A DNA stretch of 21,594 nucleotides from the IMG/VR virus record IMGVR_UViG_3300025592_000083, positions 1-21,594 of that record; one strand, written 5' to 3'. Source of the DNA: a virus. The translations under genes were made by a program, and so were the position numbers. Shown in pieces: positions 21,559 through 21,594 of this stretch (its first letter is position 1; each line of letters opens with the position of its first letter). The notes under the pieces are model-generated. The model did not search any database, had not been told where the DNA came from, and saw only the letters and a program-made list of their open reading frames with translations.

Positions 21559-21594
21559 TGCGCCACGAAACTCCTTCGAGCGCAAAAGTAACAC

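Noticed and set aside
21543-21594. Start of a tRNA gene
   Set aside because: No acceptor stem, anticodon loop of seven or T-loop pattern could be found on either strand.

Overview
The window is one strand-coherent late structural region of a tailed double-stranded DNA phage, AT-rich, with every supported gene on the + strand. The first third follows the lambda tail order closely: the end of the tape measure protein, then M-, L-, K- and I-like tail-tip proteins, one unrecognised small gene, and a J-like central hub. Genes overlap by one to seven bases or are separated by a few bases. This points to a siphovirus-type long non-contractile tail and a Gram-negative host. The fibre vocabulary (TGDV repeats, S74 chaperone domains, CxxAGGxW inserts) is the kind I associate with marine and environmental phages. 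That is inference, and the host cannot be named.

Layout. 1-4132: tail tip completion proteins and the unknown gene. 4132-9338: J-like hub, then a separate fibronectin-III-rich protein that looks like the distal part of J moved to its own gene. 9345-10352: fibre protein ending in an S74 intramolecular chaperone domain. 10353-10507: intergenic stretch with a near-consensus sigma-70-type promoter. 10508-14190: five small to medium structural proteins (a beta-rich adaptor-like protein, two paralogous small proteins, a 668-residue fibre-like protein, a 183-residue fibre-like protein). 14201-18424: a 1407-residue fibre containing an exact in-frame 1197-bp tandem duplication. 18421-20142: a 573-residue Thr/Ser protein built of decapeptides with W or Y once per unit. 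20149-20216: a strong terminator followed by a second near-consensus promoter. 20250-21534: a putative GT-B-like glycosyltransferase and a small S74-domain protein. The window ends in a short, GC-richer, hairpin-rich stretch.

How the parts may work together. The first block builds the tail tip around the tape measure. The K-like protein carries both a JAMM metalloprotease and an NlpC/P60 hydrolase. The J-like hub and the FN3 protein extend outward, and the fibre-like genes supply adsorption surfaces. The last transcription unit pairs a probable sugar transferase with a chaperone-domain protein directly after a Ser/Thr-repeat protein. This raises the possibility that the repeat protein, or the host surface, is glycosylated.

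The most unusual features are the decapeptide/44-residue super-repeat protein and its glycosyltransferase neighbour, the five dispersed CxxAGGxW cysteine inserts in three adjacent tail-tip proteins, the shared DGGxF-type C-terminus of three neighbouring genes (partly doubling as the next gene's ribosome binding site), the perfect 1197-bp duplication, and the apparent split of J inside an FN3 domain.
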